Shown here piece by piece: positions 6,279 to 6,311 of a DNA stretch of 6,311 nt (positions are counted from its first letter, which is position 1; each line of letters begins with the position of its first letter). The DNA lies in the NCBI GenBank assembly GCA_964633715.1, contig CAZWHQ010000099.1:1-6311 (forward strand), read 5' to 3'. This DNA is from JAUWVG01 sp964633715 (GTDB taxonomy: Bacteria; Acidobacteriota; Aminicenantia; Aminicenantales; Aminicenantaceae). The position numbers and the translations under genes were made by a program. Below the pieces are notes generated by a model, which was not told the origin of the DNA, made no database searches, and worked only from the letters and a program-made list of their open reading frames with translations.

Positions 6279-6311
6279 TTACACATCTCTTAATTCAATT
6301 ATTTTCAATCA

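Noticed and set aside
1..6311. CRISPR arrays, phage or defence genes, insertion sequence transposases
   Set aside because: No spaced direct repeats and no such proteins are present; apart from the repeat at the left edge this is a conserved housekeeping region.

Overview
The window carries a compact, single-strand housekeeping operon followed by a tRNA gene. Gene content, the moderate-to-low GC, and a membrane-bound HD phosphodiesterase of the PgpH type lying between a PhoH ATPase gene and ybeY suggest a Gram-negative bacterium, most likely of the Desulfobacterota (deltaproteobacteria). That placement is inferred from protein character and gene order only.

Layout. Bases 1-70 hold a strong imperfect hairpin with a GGGACTGTCCC palindrome, which looks like a REP/MITE-type intergenic repeat that continues past the left edge. 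A sigma70-like promoter candidate (TTGACA, 17 bp, TTTATT) and a possible 10-codon leader ORF ending in tandem stops lie just before the first gene. Five plus-strand genes follow with almost no spacing: a PhoH-like ATPase (ybeZ, 156-1112), a 7TM-HD c-di-AMP phosphodiesterase (pgpH/yqfF type, 1109-3502), ybeY (3456-3881), a CNNM/CorC-HlyC membrane protein with a CBS pair (3871-5109) and era (5115-6008). The first four genes overlap successively by 4, 47 and 11 nt, and the last junction is a 5-nt gap, so one polycistronic, translationally coupled transcript is likely.

After era come 116 bp without a gene. Its downstream half carries a good extended -10 promoter for a histidine tRNA (GTG anticodon, G-1 and CCA encoded) at 6125-6202. 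The last 109 bp hold no gene, but a TATAAT-containing promoter candidate points out of the window.

How the genes work together. YbeZ, YbeY and Era are linked in other bacteria to 16S rRNA 3'-end maturation and 30S assembly. The CorC-like protein is the usual companion of ybeZ-ybeY and belongs to a family tied to divalent-cation handling. PgpH-type proteins degrade c-di-AMP. The operon therefore pairs ribosome biogenesis with ion and second-messenger homeostasis. I see no undescribed system here. The second-look items are the repeat and leader at the left edge, the long pgpH/ybeY overlap, and a few substitutions at usually conserved motif positions.
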